Shown: positions 8,122 to 15,821 of the stretch, piece after piece
How the letters are laid out: every line of letters begins with the position of its first letter
Numbering within the stretch: the first letter of the stretch is position 1
NCBI RefSeq assembly: GCF_011421595.1
Contig: NZ_WTLH01000027.1
Coordinates: forward strand, 1-45,455
DNA: 45,455 bases
Reading direction: 5' to 3'
Origin: Streptomyces sp. YIM 98790
Lineage (GTDB): Bacteria; Actinomycetota; Actinomycetes; Streptomycetales; Streptomycetaceae
Program-made: the position numbers and the translations under genes
The notes under the pieces: generated by a model
Seen by the model: the letters and a program-made list of their open reading frames with translations, nothing else
The model's database searches: none
Told to the model about the DNA's origin: nothing

Positions 8122-8173
8122 GCATGCCGGGGGAACGGGCGGTGGGGGCGCGCGGTGCGGGCGCGCGGTGGCG

Positions 8174-9094
8174 TCAGGTGGAGCCCCGCAGCCGCGGGTT
8201 GAGCACCGCCTCGATGGCCCGTCCGCACAGCGTGAAGGCCAGCACCACCAGCAGGATGGCCAGCCCGGGCGGCAGCATGTACCACCAGGCGCCGGCCGAG
8301 ACGGCACCGGCGTCGAAGGCCCGCTCCAGGATGGTTCCCCAGGAGAACTCGCTCGGATCGCCCAGCCCGAGGAAGGACAGCGAGGCTTCGGCCAGGATCG
8401 CGGAGGACACCTGCAGGGTGGCGCTGGCCAGCACCAGCGGCATCAGATGGGGCAGCACATGGCGGGTCATCTGGTGCCAGTGCCCGGCGCCCAGGGCGCG
8501 GGCGCGTTCCAGATAGGGCCGTCCCTCGATGGCCATGGTCTGGGAGCGGACCAGCCGGGCGGTGCCCGCCCAGGAGGTGAGGGCGATGGCCGCGATGATG
8601 GTGGTCTTGCTCGGGCCGAGCGCGATCACCAGCGCGATCGCCAGCACCAGACTGGGCAGCACGATGAACCAGTCGGTGAGCCGCATCAGCAGCCAGGAGA
8701 CCCAGCCGCCGAAGTGCGCGGCCAGCATGCCGACCAGGGTGCCCAGCACCACCGCCAGCACGGCGGCGGTGATCCCGACCTGGAGCGAGACCCGCGCGCC
8801 CCACACCACCAGGGTGAGGACGGGGCGGCCGACCTGGTCGGTGCCGAACCAGAACTCGCCGCCGGGCGGCTCCATCCGGCCGCCGGGCGCGGCGGAGGCG
8901 CGCAGATGGTCCCGGTCGGTGTAGAGCGGGGCGAGCAGGGTGGCGGCGGTGATGCCCAGCAGCAGCGCCAGGCCCGCCAGCCCCGCGCGCTGCCTGCGGT
9001 ACAGCCGCCAGAATCCGGCCAGTGCGGCCCGCCGCCGCGCCCACACGATGCCCCGGGCGGAGGGTGCCTTCTGCACTGCGGTGGTGTCGGTCAT
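8174..9094 (-). CDS. peptide ABC transporter permease, OppC/DppC type
   Basis: 306 residues. A cytoplasmic N-terminus of about 35 residues is followed by a first membrane helix (LAGLALLLGITAATLLAPLY), an outside segment with FWFGTDQVGRPVL, typical of DppC, and about five more helices. The cytoplasmic coupling loop is ARALGAGHWHQMTRHVLPHLMP, a good EAA motif, and the family motif SFLGLGDPSEFSWGTIL is present. The start overlaps the stop of the upstream permease by 4 nt (ATGA). It forms the channel together with the OppB-like subunit. Confidence 0.93.
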   Translation of the reverse strand: MTDTTAVQKAPSARGIVWARRRAALAGFWRLYRRQRAGLAGLALLLGITAATLLAPLYTDRDHLRASAAPGGRMEPPGGEFWFGTDQVGRPVLTLVVWGARVSLQVGITAAVLAVVLGTLVGMLAAHFGGWVSWLLMRLTDWFIVLPSLVLAIALVIALGPSKTTIIAAIALTSWAGTARLVRSQTMAIEGRPYLERARALGAGHWHQMTRHVLPHLMPLVLASATLQVSSAILAEASLSFLGLGDPSEFSWGTILERAFDAGAVSAGAWWYMLPPGLAILLVVLAFTLCGRAIEAVLNPRLRGST

Positions 9095-10194
9095 GCGGAG
9101 CTCCGCACTCGGGGGTCGAGGAAGCGGTAGAGGACGTCGGCCAGCAGATTGGCCAGGACGGTCGTTCCGGCGAAGAAGAGGAACAGCACCTGGAGCAGCG
9201 GGATGTCCGGCCCCTTGATGGCCTGGTAGAAGAGCAGGCCGAGTCCGGGCCAGCTGAAGATGGTCTCGGTGAGCAGGGCACCGTTGAAGATCGCGCCGAA
9301 CTGGAGGGCGATCAGGGTGACGGTGGGCAGCAGCGCGTTGGGCACCGCGTGGCGGCGGCGCACCACCGCGTCCCGCAGCCCCTTGGCGCGGGCCACGGTC
9401 AGATAGTCGTTGCCCTTCTCCTCCAGGATGGAGGACCGCATGATCAGCACGTACTGGGCGTAGATGACGGCGGCCATGGTGCAGGCGGGCAGCACCAGAT
9501 GGTGGGCCACGTCGACCGCCTCCGGCCAGAAGCCGTCGGCGACACCGCGCGCCGAGTGCATGCCGTTGACCGGGAAGAGCCCCAGCTTCACCGAGAAGAC
9601 GATGATGACGATCATGCCCAGCCAGAAGGTGGGTGCGGACCACAGGGTGAGGGCGATCCCGACCTGGCTCCGCTCGAAGCGGCTGCCCTGCCGCCAGCCG
9701 GCCCGGGCGCCGATCCACACCCCGAGCCCGGCGGCCAGCACCAGCGCGGTGCCGGTGAGCAGCAGGGTGGCCGGCAGCCGGGACCACAGCAGGTCGGTCA
9801 CCTGCGCCCCGGAGACGTAGGAGGTGCCGAAGTCCAGGGTGAGGACGCTGGTCACGTAGTCCCAGAACTGCACGCCCAGGGGGTCGTCCAGGCCGAGCCG
9901 TTCCCGGATGGCCTGCTGCTGCTCGGGCGTGGTGGGCGCCTCCCCGACCACGGCCTTGACCGGGTCGCCGCCGATCACCCGGAAGATGAAGAAGGCGCTG
10001 AACAGCACCAGCACCAGGGAGACGGCGGCGCCGGAGACCCGGGCGCCGAGGTAGCGCCAGAAGCCGCCGCCCGGTGCGCCGCGCCGGTCTCCCGCCGGGT
10101 CCGGGCCGCCGCTGCCGGGGGTGTCCGGGCCGCCGGGGGTTCCGGAGCCTCCGCCCGGAGGCTCCGGAACCGTGGCGGCGGGAAGGTGTCCCAT
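9091..10194 (-). CDS. peptide ABC transporter permease, OppB/DppB type, with long Gly/Pro N-terminus
   Basis: 367 residues from ATG 10194, 4 nt after the stop of the binding-protein gene. From FWRYLGARV onward it is a normal DppB/OppB permease: first helix AAVSLVLVLFSAFFIFRV, the RLGLDDPLGVQFWDYV region, and the coupling motif ARAKGLRDAVVRRRHAVPNALLP. Unusual is the N-terminal extension of about 43 residues, rich in Gly, Pro and Asp, which other permeases of this family lack. It contains a 15-bp inverted repeat in the DNA. No in-frame start is available close to the conserved part, so the extension seems real. No strong ribosome site precedes the ATG; translation may depend on coupling. Confidence 0.9.
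   Translation of the reverse strand: MGHLPAATVPEPPGGGSGTPGGPDTPGSGGPDPAGDRRGAPGGGFWRYLGARVSGAAVSLVLVLFSAFFIFRVIGGDPVKAVVGEAPTTPEQQQAIRERLGLDDPLGVQFWDYVTSVLTLDFGTSYVSGAQVTDLLWSRLPATLLLTGTALVLAAGLGVWIGARAGWRQGSRFERSQVGIALTLWSAPTFWLGMIVIIVFSVKLGLFPVNGMHSARGVADGFWPEAVDVAHHLVLPACTMAAVIYAQYVLIMRSSILEEKGNDYLTVARAKGLRDAVVRRRHAVPNALLPTVTLIALQFGAIFNGALLTETIFSWPGLGLLFYQAIKGPDIPLLQVLFLFFAGTTVLANLLADVLYRFLDPRVRSSA
10138..10171. repeat. perfect 15-bp inverted repeat with 4-nt loop
   Basis: GGTTCCGGAGCCTCC at 10138-10152 and its exact complement at 10157-10171, separated by GCCC. It lies 23 nt inside the permease gene and about 30 nt after the binding-protein stop. In the transcript it would form a very stable hairpin. 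Confidence 0.9.
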
Positions 10195-10198
10195 CGCG

Positions 10199-12064
10199 TC
10201 ACTCGCGGTCGTCGGCGGTCCTGCGGCGGCGCAGCGTCCACACCACGGCACCGGCCACCAGCAGGACGGCCACGAGGCCGGCGATGACCAGCCCGGCGCC
10301 CGGGCCGCCGTCGTCGTCGGAGTCGCCGGCGGCCTCGCCGCCCTCGCCGTCCTCCGCCGCGGCCACCGGGGTGGCCTGCTCGTAGCCGTAGGCGGCCTGC
10401 TGCCGGGAGATGGAGCCGCCGGAGGCGGGCATCATGCCGAAGCCGGTCCACTCGTCGGAGTACGCCTCCATGGCGAAGTCGTAGAAGAAGATGATCTGCG
10501 GCGTGTCCCGGTAGAGGATCTGCTGCATCTGCCGGACCGCGCCGGCACGGGCGTCGAGGTCCGGCTCCTGCTTCTGCTGCCGGAAGAGGGCGTCGAACTC
10601 CTCGTTGCAGTAGAAGGAGAAGGTCAGGTCGGTGGGCTCGGGCTCGGCGGGCAGCCGGTCGCAGGTGTGGTAGGCGAAGTCCTCGTCCGGGTCCGGGCCG
10701 TAGTTCCAGTTCCCGAAGGCGATGTCGAAGTTCCCGGCCTCCACCTGCTCGTTGAGCGGGGTGGTCTCCATGGCCTCGGGCCGCAGCTCGATGCCCAGTC
10801 CGGCCACCCAGTCGACCAGGAAGTCCTGGATGTCGGCGTAGGAGGGGCGGTCGGAGTGGTAGTAGAGGCGGAACGACAGCGGTTCGCCGCTCTCCGGGTC
10901 GACACGCAGCCCGTCGCCGTTGCGCTCGGTGTATCCGGCCTCGTCCAGGAGCTGGTTGCCCAGTTCGGCGCTGACCTCGACGGTCTCCTCGCCCGGGTCC
11001 CAGAAGTGGGCGGTGAAGATCGGCGGCACGATGGACACGCCCGGGGTGGCGTTGCCGCCGTGGATCACCTCGATCAGCCGTTCCTTGTCCACCACGTGAT
11101 GGATGGCCCGGCGGACCGCGGGGTCGGTCAGCGCGGGGTGGCCGTCGCCCATCGGGGTGCCGTCCCGGGTCCGGGCCCCGACGTTGAAGCCGATGGAGTC
11201 CCAGTGGCGGCTGGGCTGGATGTTGACGCTGATGCCGTCCTCGGCCTCCAGCGCCGCGGTCTGCTCCGGGTTCAGCTGGTCCAGCAGGTCGATCTCGCCG
11301 CTGATCAGCGCCTGGACGGCGGCCTCTGTGGTCTCGTAGCTCTGGAAGACCAGTTCGTCGTAGGCGACCGGGCCGGCCCAGTAGTTCTCGTTGGCGGTCA
11401 GCACCACGCGTTCGCCGGGGCTGTACTCGGTGAGCCGGAAGGCGCCGCTGGTGGGCTGCCCGGGCTCGCCCAGGTATTCCTCGGGATTCTCGATGCCGCT
11501 CCAGACGTGCTCCGGCATGATCATGGTGTTGTTGAGGTGGTTCATCAGCGCGGAGGGCTCCTCCACGGTGATGACCAGCGTCTTGTCGTCCACCGCCTCG
11601 ATGGAGGCCATGTTGTCGACCAGACTGCCGTGGCGCTCGTGGAACACCTCGTTGTTCTGCAGCAGCTCGAAGGTGAACGTGGCGTCCTGCGCGGTGACCG
11701 GCTCGCCGTCCGACCAGGTGGCATCGGGGTCGATGTAGTAGGTCCAGGTGAGACCGTCCTCGGAGTGCTCCCAGCGCTCGGCCAGTGCCGCGGTCGGGGC
11801 GTAATCCTCCTGTCCCCACTGGATCAGCGGGTCGTACATGAGATTGTTGATTTCGCCCTGGATGACCCATCCGGAGTCCAGGGGATTCAGGTGCGGGATG
11901 TCGTTCAGGCCGACCTTGCCGACGACCAGGGTGTCCTTCCGCTCCTTGGCGCCGGGCGCCTCGGCACCGGCGCTGCCCGCCTGGGCCATTGTCAGCGCGA
12001 TGCCCCCGGCGACCGTGGCGGCGGCAGTGCGCCTGAGGAACGACCTGGTGTGCCCGTGTGCCAC
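10199..12064 (-). CDS. extracellular solute-binding protein, family 5, with C-terminal membrane anchor
   Basis: 621 residues from GTG 12064, chosen because AAGGGGAG lies 7 nt upstream. The N-terminus has Arg-Arg before a hydrophobic core (RRTAAATVAGGIALTMAQA) and a probable cleavage near AGA; a Tat signal is possible. The mature part has family-5 features: LVVGKVGLNDIPHLNPLD near the start, YDPLIQWG, the LAERWEHSEDGLTWTYYI block and PAVRRAIHHVVDKERLI. Near the C-terminus a Gly/Asp-rich linker leads to a transmembrane helix (about 588-608, GLVIAGLVAVLLVAGAVVW) and RRRR. Most Gram-positive binding proteins are instead lipid-anchored by an N-terminal cysteine, and there is no lipobox here. First gene of the importer operon. 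Confidence 0.92.
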   Translation of the reverse strand: MAHGHTRSFLRRTAAATVAGGIALTMAQAGSAGAEAPGAKERKDTLVVGKVGLNDIPHLNPLDSGWVIQGEINNLMYDPLIQWGQEDYAPTAALAERWEHSEDGLTWTYYIDPDATWSDGEPVTAQDATFTFELLQNNEVFHERHGSLVDNMASIEAVDDKTLVITVEEPSALMNHLNNTMIMPEHVWSGIENPEEYLGEPGQPTSGAFRLTEYSPGERVVLTANENYWAGPVAYDELVFQSYETTEAAVQALISGEIDLLDQLNPEQTAALEAEDGISVNIQPSRHWDSIGFNVGARTRDGTPMGDGHPALTDPAVRRAIHHVVDKERLIEVIHGGNATPGVSIVPPIFTAHFWDPGEETVEVSAELGNQLLDEAGYTERNGDGLRVDPESGEPLSFRLYYHSDRPSYADIQDFLVDWVAGLGIELRPEAMETTPLNEQVEAGNFDIAFGNWNYGPDPDEDFAYHTCDRLPAEPEPTDLTFSFYCNEEFDALFRQQKQEPDLDARAGAVRQMQQILYRDTPQIIFFYDFAMEAYSDEWTGFGMMPASGGSISRQQAAYGYEQATPVAAAEDGEGGEAAGDSDDDGGPGAGLVIAGLVAVLLVAGAVVWTLRRRRTADDRE

Positions 12065-12110
12065 CGCAGTTCTCCCCTTCCGCGAGCTGGACAATCAGCG
12101 AGTGCCGAGC

Positions 12111-12139
12111 ACGATCGAGCACCGCCGGAAATAAGTCAA
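12111..12139 (-). promoter_or_regulatory. candidate promoter of the peptide importer operon
   Basis: On the minus strand TTGACT (12139-12134) is followed after 17 nt by GATCGT (12116-12111). The -35 is close to consensus and the -10 is weak. Transcription would start about 40 nt before the GTG at 12064. Confidence 0.35.
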
Positions 12140-12141
12140 TG

Positions 12142-12444
12142 CCCATTGCGGAAACTTTCATACAGCGGAAAGAAATCCCTTCGGAATCGGCACGGAAAAC
12201 GCCGTAAAAGGGCGGGAAATCTCCTTGCCGCAGGAGCCGGAAAGACGAACACATCAACGGTCGGACCTCTGAAGGAAACCCCTTTACCTGCGGTTTTTGT
12301 TACCAACACGAAATCTTTCCGTCCCGGCCGGCCGCCCGGCCCGCCCGCCCCGTCCGCGGCGGCCCGCCGCGGACGGCCGGTAGGGTGGTCGCCGGCGGCC
12401 GCTGTCGCGGACCGTGTGCGCACCGTGACCCGGAGGAGGCGAGA
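12142..12444. other. gene-free, AT-richer intergenic stretch
   Basis: Between the importer operon and the divergent DUF397 gene. The part 12130-12330 is clearly richer in A and T than the surroundings (runs such as GGTTTTTGTTACC), as expected for an upstream regulatory region. No convincing open frame or inverted repeat is visible; 12340-12380 is GC-rich. Confidence 0.5.
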
Positions 12445-12747
12445 GTGGCGGCGGAGATCGATTACGAACGGCTCGACTGGGTGCGGGCCGAGGTCGAGGA
12501 CGGCAGCGACGAGCACTGCTTCGAGGTGGCCGCCGAGGGCGACCTGGTGTTCATCCGGCAGACCGACGAGCCGGAGAAGATCGTCACCACCACCCGCGCC
12601 AAGTGGGACGCCTTCGTCCTCGGCGTGCAGAACAACGAGTTCGACCACTTCGTGGCCGACGTCCCCGGCTACCGGGCCGGGGTGCCCGGCCCGCCCGGCG
12701 GACGGCCCGCAGGCGGGAACGTCCGCCCCGGGCCGGACGAGCGCTAG
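12445..12747 (+). CDS. DUF397-like small protein
   Basis: 100 residues from GTG 12445 behind GGAGGAGGC. The order of features matches DUF397: HCFEVAAEGDLVFIRQTDEPE, then the W-D-A-F-V-L-G-V-Q-N-N-E-F-D block. A Pro/Gly-rich tail of about 25 residues follows. DUF397 proteins in Streptomyces are usually encoded beside an XRE-type regulator; here no such partner is adjacent. The function is unknown. The TAG stop (12745-12747) overlaps the TAG of the convergent mqnP gene. Confidence 0.8.
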   Translation: MAAEIDYERLDWVRAEVEDGSDEHCFEVAAEGDLVFIRQTDEPEKIVTTTRAKWDAFVLGVQNNEFDHFVADVPGYRAGVPGPPGGRPAGGNVRPGPDER

Positions 12748-13691
12748 ACGCCGAGGCCCCGGACGGTCAGGTCCAGCAGCGCGAAGACGAACAGGCTGAT
12801 CCCGACGAAGCCGTTGACCGTGAAGAACGCCCGGTTCAGGCGGCTGAGGTCACCGGGCCGCACCAGCGAGTGCTCGTAGCCGAAGGACACCGCGACCACC
12901 GCCAGGCCCGCCCAGAAGAACCCGCCGGCCTCGGTCAGCAGCGCGAACCACACCAGCAGCGCCAGGGTGAGGCCGTGGCAGACCCGCGCCCCGTACAGGG
13001 CCGGGGCGATCCCGAACCGGGCCGGCACCGAGCGCACCCCCTGCGCCCGGTCGGCCGCCACGTCCTGGCAGGCGAAGATCAGGTCGAAGCCGCCGATCCA
13101 GATGCCCACGGCCAGCCCCAGCACCACCGCCGGCCAGGACCATGCCCCGGTCACCGCCAGCCACGCCCCGACCGGACCGATGGCCTGCGCCAGCCCCAGG
13201 ATCGCGTGCGGATAGGTGGTGAACCGCTTCCCGTACGGATAGACCACCATCGGCACCGCCGCGGCCGGGGAGAGCACCAGGCACAGCGGGTTGAGCAGCG
13301 CCGCCGCCGCGAAGAATGCGGCCAGCGCGATCAGCGCCCCGGTCCAGGCGGTGCGCACCGACACCGCGCCGGTGACCAGTTCCCGGCCCGCGGTGCGCGG
13401 ATTGCGGGCGTCGATCTCCCGGTCGATGATCCGGTTGGCCGCCATGGCGAAGGTGCGCAGCGCCACCATGGCGAGGGTGACCAGCAGCAGCGTCCACCAG
13501 TCGATCCGCCCGGCCGGGCGGTCGCCGCCCTCCGTCTGCATCGCGGTCAGGGCGGCGATGTAGGCGAAGGGCAGGGCGAAGACGGAGTGCTCGATCATCA
13601 CCAGCCGCAGGAACGACCGGACCAGCCCGGGCCGCCCGCCCGGTGCCGCCCCGCCGCCGCCCTGCCGGTCCGTGGCCGGGGACGTGCTCAC
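12744..13691 (-). CDS. mqnP: menaquinone biosynthesis prenyltransferase MqnP (UbiA family)
   Basis: 315 residues. An integral membrane protein of the UbiA superfamily with about eight helices and the two Asp-rich motifs: NRIIDREIDARNPRT (NxxxDxxxD, binds the prenyl diphosphate through Mg2+) and DLIFACQDVAADRAQGVRS. In the futalosine pathway MqnP attaches the polyprenyl chain to the naphthoate-derived ring. The GTG at 13691 overlaps the TGA of the decarboxylase gene by 4 nt, so the two steps are co-translated. A longer open frame upstream lies inside the decarboxylase gene and is not used. Confidence 0.9.
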   Translation of the reverse strand: MSTSPATDRQGGGGAAPGGRPGLVRSFLRLVMIEHSVFALPFAYIAALTAMQTEGGDRPAGRIDWWTLLLVTLAMVALRTFAMAANRIIDREIDARNPRTAGRELVTGAVSVRTAWTGALIALAAFFAAAALLNPLCLVLSPAAAVPMVVYPYGKRFTTYPHAILGLAQAIGPVGAWLAVTGAWSWPAVVLGLAVGIWIGGFDLIFACQDVAADRAQGVRSVPARFGIAPALYGARVCHGLTLALLVWFALLTEAGGFFWAGLAVVAVSFGYEHSLVRPGDLSRLNRAFFTVNGFVGISLFVFALLDLTVRGLGV

Positions 13692-15139
13692 AGTCCGTAC
13701 TCCTTCCAGCGCCGGGTGACCTGCTCCGCGGTCCGCGGATCGGAGACGATCATCCGCGGCCAGCCGCCGTCCCGGGTGTAGCCCTCCTCCGGCCACTTGG
13801 CGGTGGCGTCGATGCCCGCCTTGCCGCCCCAGAACTGCTGGTAGGAGGCGTGGTCCAGATGGTCCACGGGCCCCTCGGTGAGCAGCAGGTCACGCGCGTA
13901 GTCGGTGTTCCCCAGGGCCCGCCAGGCCACTTCGTGCAGATCGTGCACATCGCAGTCCGCGTCCACCACGATGATGAGCTTGGTCAGCGACATCATGTGT
14001 GCGCCCCAGATCGCCGACATCACCTTCTGTGCGTGCTTGGGGTACTTCTTGTCGATCGACACGATGGCGCAGTTGTGGAAGCCGCCCGCCTCCGGCAGGT
14101 GGTAGTCGACGATGTCCGGCACGATGATCTTCAGCAGGGGCAGGAAGAACCGCTCGGTGGCCCGGCCCAGCGGCCCGTCCTCGGTGGGCGGCCTGCCCAC
14201 CACGATGGACTGGAAGACCGGGTCCCGCCGCATGGTGACGCAGTCGATGGTCAGCGCCGGGAAGGGCTCCTGCGGGGTGTAGAAGCCGGTGTGGTCGCCG
14301 AACGGGCCCTCGGGCAGCATCCGGCCCGGCTCCAGCCAGCCCTCGATCACCACTTCGGCGCGGGCCGGCACCTGCAGCGGCACGGTCCGGCAGTCCACCA
14401 GCTCCACCCGCTTGCCCTGCACGAAGCCGGCGAAGAGGTATTCGTCGATGTCGCCGGGGAGCGGGGCGGTGGCGGCATAGGTGACGGCCGGGGGGCAGCC
14501 GAAGGCGACGGCCACCGGCAGCTTCTCGCCGCGCCGGGCCGCCACCTGGTAGTGGTTGCGGCTGTCCTTGTGGATCTGCCAGTGCATGCCGATGGTGCGG
14601 CTGTCATGGCGCTGGAGCCGGTAGAGGCCGAGATTGCGGACCCCGGTCCCGGGATCGCGGGTGTGGGTCAGGCCGAGATTGAAGAACGAGCCGCCGTCCT
14701 CGGGCCAGGTGAACAGGGCGGGCAGCGCATCCAGATCCACCTCGTCGCCCTGGAGGACGATCTCCTGGACCGGTCCGCTCCTGACCTTCTTCGGCGGTAC
14801 GTGGGCCATGGCGCCGAGCTTGCCGAAGGCTTCCCGCACACCGGTGAAACCGTGCGGCAGCTCCGGTTTGAGCAGGCCGGAGAGCTGGTCGCCGAGCTGG
14901 GCGTAGGAGGTGAGGCCGAGCGCCCTGAGCAGCCGCCGGTCGGTGCCGTAGACGTTCATGGCCAGCGGCAGATCCGAGCCCTTGACGTTCTCGAAGAGCA
15001 GCGCCGGGCCGCCCGCCTTGTTGACCCGGTCGGTGATCTCGCCGATTTCCAGGTGGGGATCGACCTCCGCCTTGACCCGCTTGAGATCCCCGTCGCGTTC
15101 CAGCGCCCGCAGCAGTCCGCGGAGGTCGTCGTATGCCAT
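13688..15139 (-). CDS. UbiD-family decarboxylase, menaquinone biosynthesis (MqnL-like)
   Basis: 483 residues, the usual size of UbiD enzymes. Family motifs include the N-terminal MAYDDLRGLLRALERDGDL, GMHWQIHKDSRNHYQ, and LPEGPFGDHTGFY with the conserved acidic residue of the active site. UbiD enzymes use prenylated FMN made by a UbiX partner, which is not encoded in this window. Together with MqnP downstream it should act late in the futalosine route, removing the ring carboxylate. The start is ATG 15139; the in-frame extension upstream is antisense to the PLDc_N gene and rejected. Confidence 0.9.
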   Translation of the reverse strand: MAYDDLRGLLRALERDGDLKRVKAEVDPHLEIGEITDRVNKAGGPALLFENVKGSDLPLAMNVYGTDRRLLRALGLTSYAQLGDQLSGLLKPELPHGFTGVREAFGKLGAMAHVPPKKVRSGPVQEIVLQGDEVDLDALPALFTWPEDGGSFFNLGLTHTRDPGTGVRNLGLYRLQRHDSRTIGMHWQIHKDSRNHYQVAARRGEKLPVAVAFGCPPAVTYAATAPLPGDIDEYLFAGFVQGKRVELVDCRTVPLQVPARAEVVIEGWLEPGRMLPEGPFGDHTGFYTPQEPFPALTIDCVTMRRDPVFQSIVVGRPPTEDGPLGRATERFFLPLLKIIVPDIVDYHLPEAGGFHNCAIVSIDKKYPKHAQKVMSAIWGAHMMSLTKLIIVVDADCDVHDLHEVAWRALGNTDYARDLLLTEGPVDHLDHASYQQFWGGKAGIDATAKWPEEGYTRDGGWPRMIVSDPRTAEQVTRRWKEYGL

Positions 15140-15180
15140 ACGCGACAGTATTCCGGACGCATTACCCTTGGCCTTGTCAG

Positions 15181-15200
15181 GGGGCCGCCGCGGCGGCCCC
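15181..15200. promoter_or_regulatory. perfect 20-bp palindrome in a divergent promoter region
   Basis: GGGGCCGCCG and its exact reverse complement adjoin without a spacer, in the 85-nt gap between the decarboxylase start (15139) and the divergent membrane-protein start (15225). It could be an operator or a fold in the 5' leader of the plus-strand gene. Confidence 0.4.
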
Positions 15201-15224
15201 GCCCGCCTCTCCCAGGGGGACGAC

Positions 15225-15689
15225 ATGCTCAGGGTCCTGATGTTCCTGGTGCCGCTCGCACTGGCCATCTACGCCCTTGTGGACTGCATCAGCACCAAGG
15301 ACGACGAAGTGCGGCACCTGCCCAAGATCGTCTGGATCCTGCTGATCGTGTTCGCCTGGATCATCGGTCCGGTGGCCTGGATCATGGCCGGGCGACGGCG
15401 GACGTTCGCCGGCGGCGAGGGCGGCGGCCTGGCCGGGCGCGGCGGAGGCGGGATCGGCCGCGGGCGGCAGACCCGCTGGGTGGCGCCGGACGACAACCCG
15501 GAGTTCCTGCGCTCGCTGGACGACGGGCGGAGTCCCAAGGAGTCCGAGGAGGACCGGGAGCTCCTGGAGAGCTGGGAGGAGGACCTGCGCCGCCGCGAGG
15601 AGGAACTGCGCCACAACGAGCCGCGCAACGACGACGACGGCGGCGGCACCGGGGGCTCGGGCGACGAGCCCCGCCCGCCCAAGAGCTGA
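15225..15689 (+). CDS. small membrane protein with PLDc_N-type domain
   Basis: 154 residues. Two hydrophobic helices (about 2-20 and 36-55) with KDDEVRHLPKIVWILLIVFAWIIGPVAWI between them match the phospholipase-D-nuclease N-terminal domain (PLDc_N), a membrane module found alone in many actinobacteria and related to cardiolipin-synthase N-termini. The remaining 100 residues are cytoplasmic, first Gly-rich and then highly charged (EEDRELLESWEEDLRRREEEL), with a disordered tail. No catalytic HKD motif is present. The start is ATG 15225 behind AGGGGGA. Confidence 0.8.
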   Translation: MLRVLMFLVPLALAIYALVDCISTKDDEVRHLPKIVWILLIVFAWIIGPVAWIMAGRRRTFAGGEGGGLAGRGGGGIGRGRQTRWVAPDDNPEFLRSLDDGRSPKESEEDRELLESWEEDLRRREEELRHNEPRNDDDGGGTGGSGDEPRPPKS

Positions 15690-15719
15690 TCCGCGCCGCT
15701 TCACGGTCGCGGACAAGAA

Positions 15720-15752
15720 GGGGCCGGCCCCCGCCGGGCGGGGGCCGGCCCC
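15720..15752. terminator. bidirectional terminator hairpin
   Basis: A perfect 13-bp stem (15720-15732 with 15740-15752) and a 7-nt loop that can pair further. It lies between the convergent PLDc_N and ccsB genes. There is no T-run, as is common in Streptomyces. Confidence 0.75.
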
Positions 15753-15821
15753 GCTCCGTGTCTCCGTGCCGTGTGAGCGGTGCGCCCGGAGGGCGCTCCC
15801 GCCGTCAGGCGCCGTCAGTCG

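Noticed and set aside
10121..12799. An 892-codon plus-strand open frame
   Set aside because: Antisense to the binding-protein gene; composition is that of a shadow frame.
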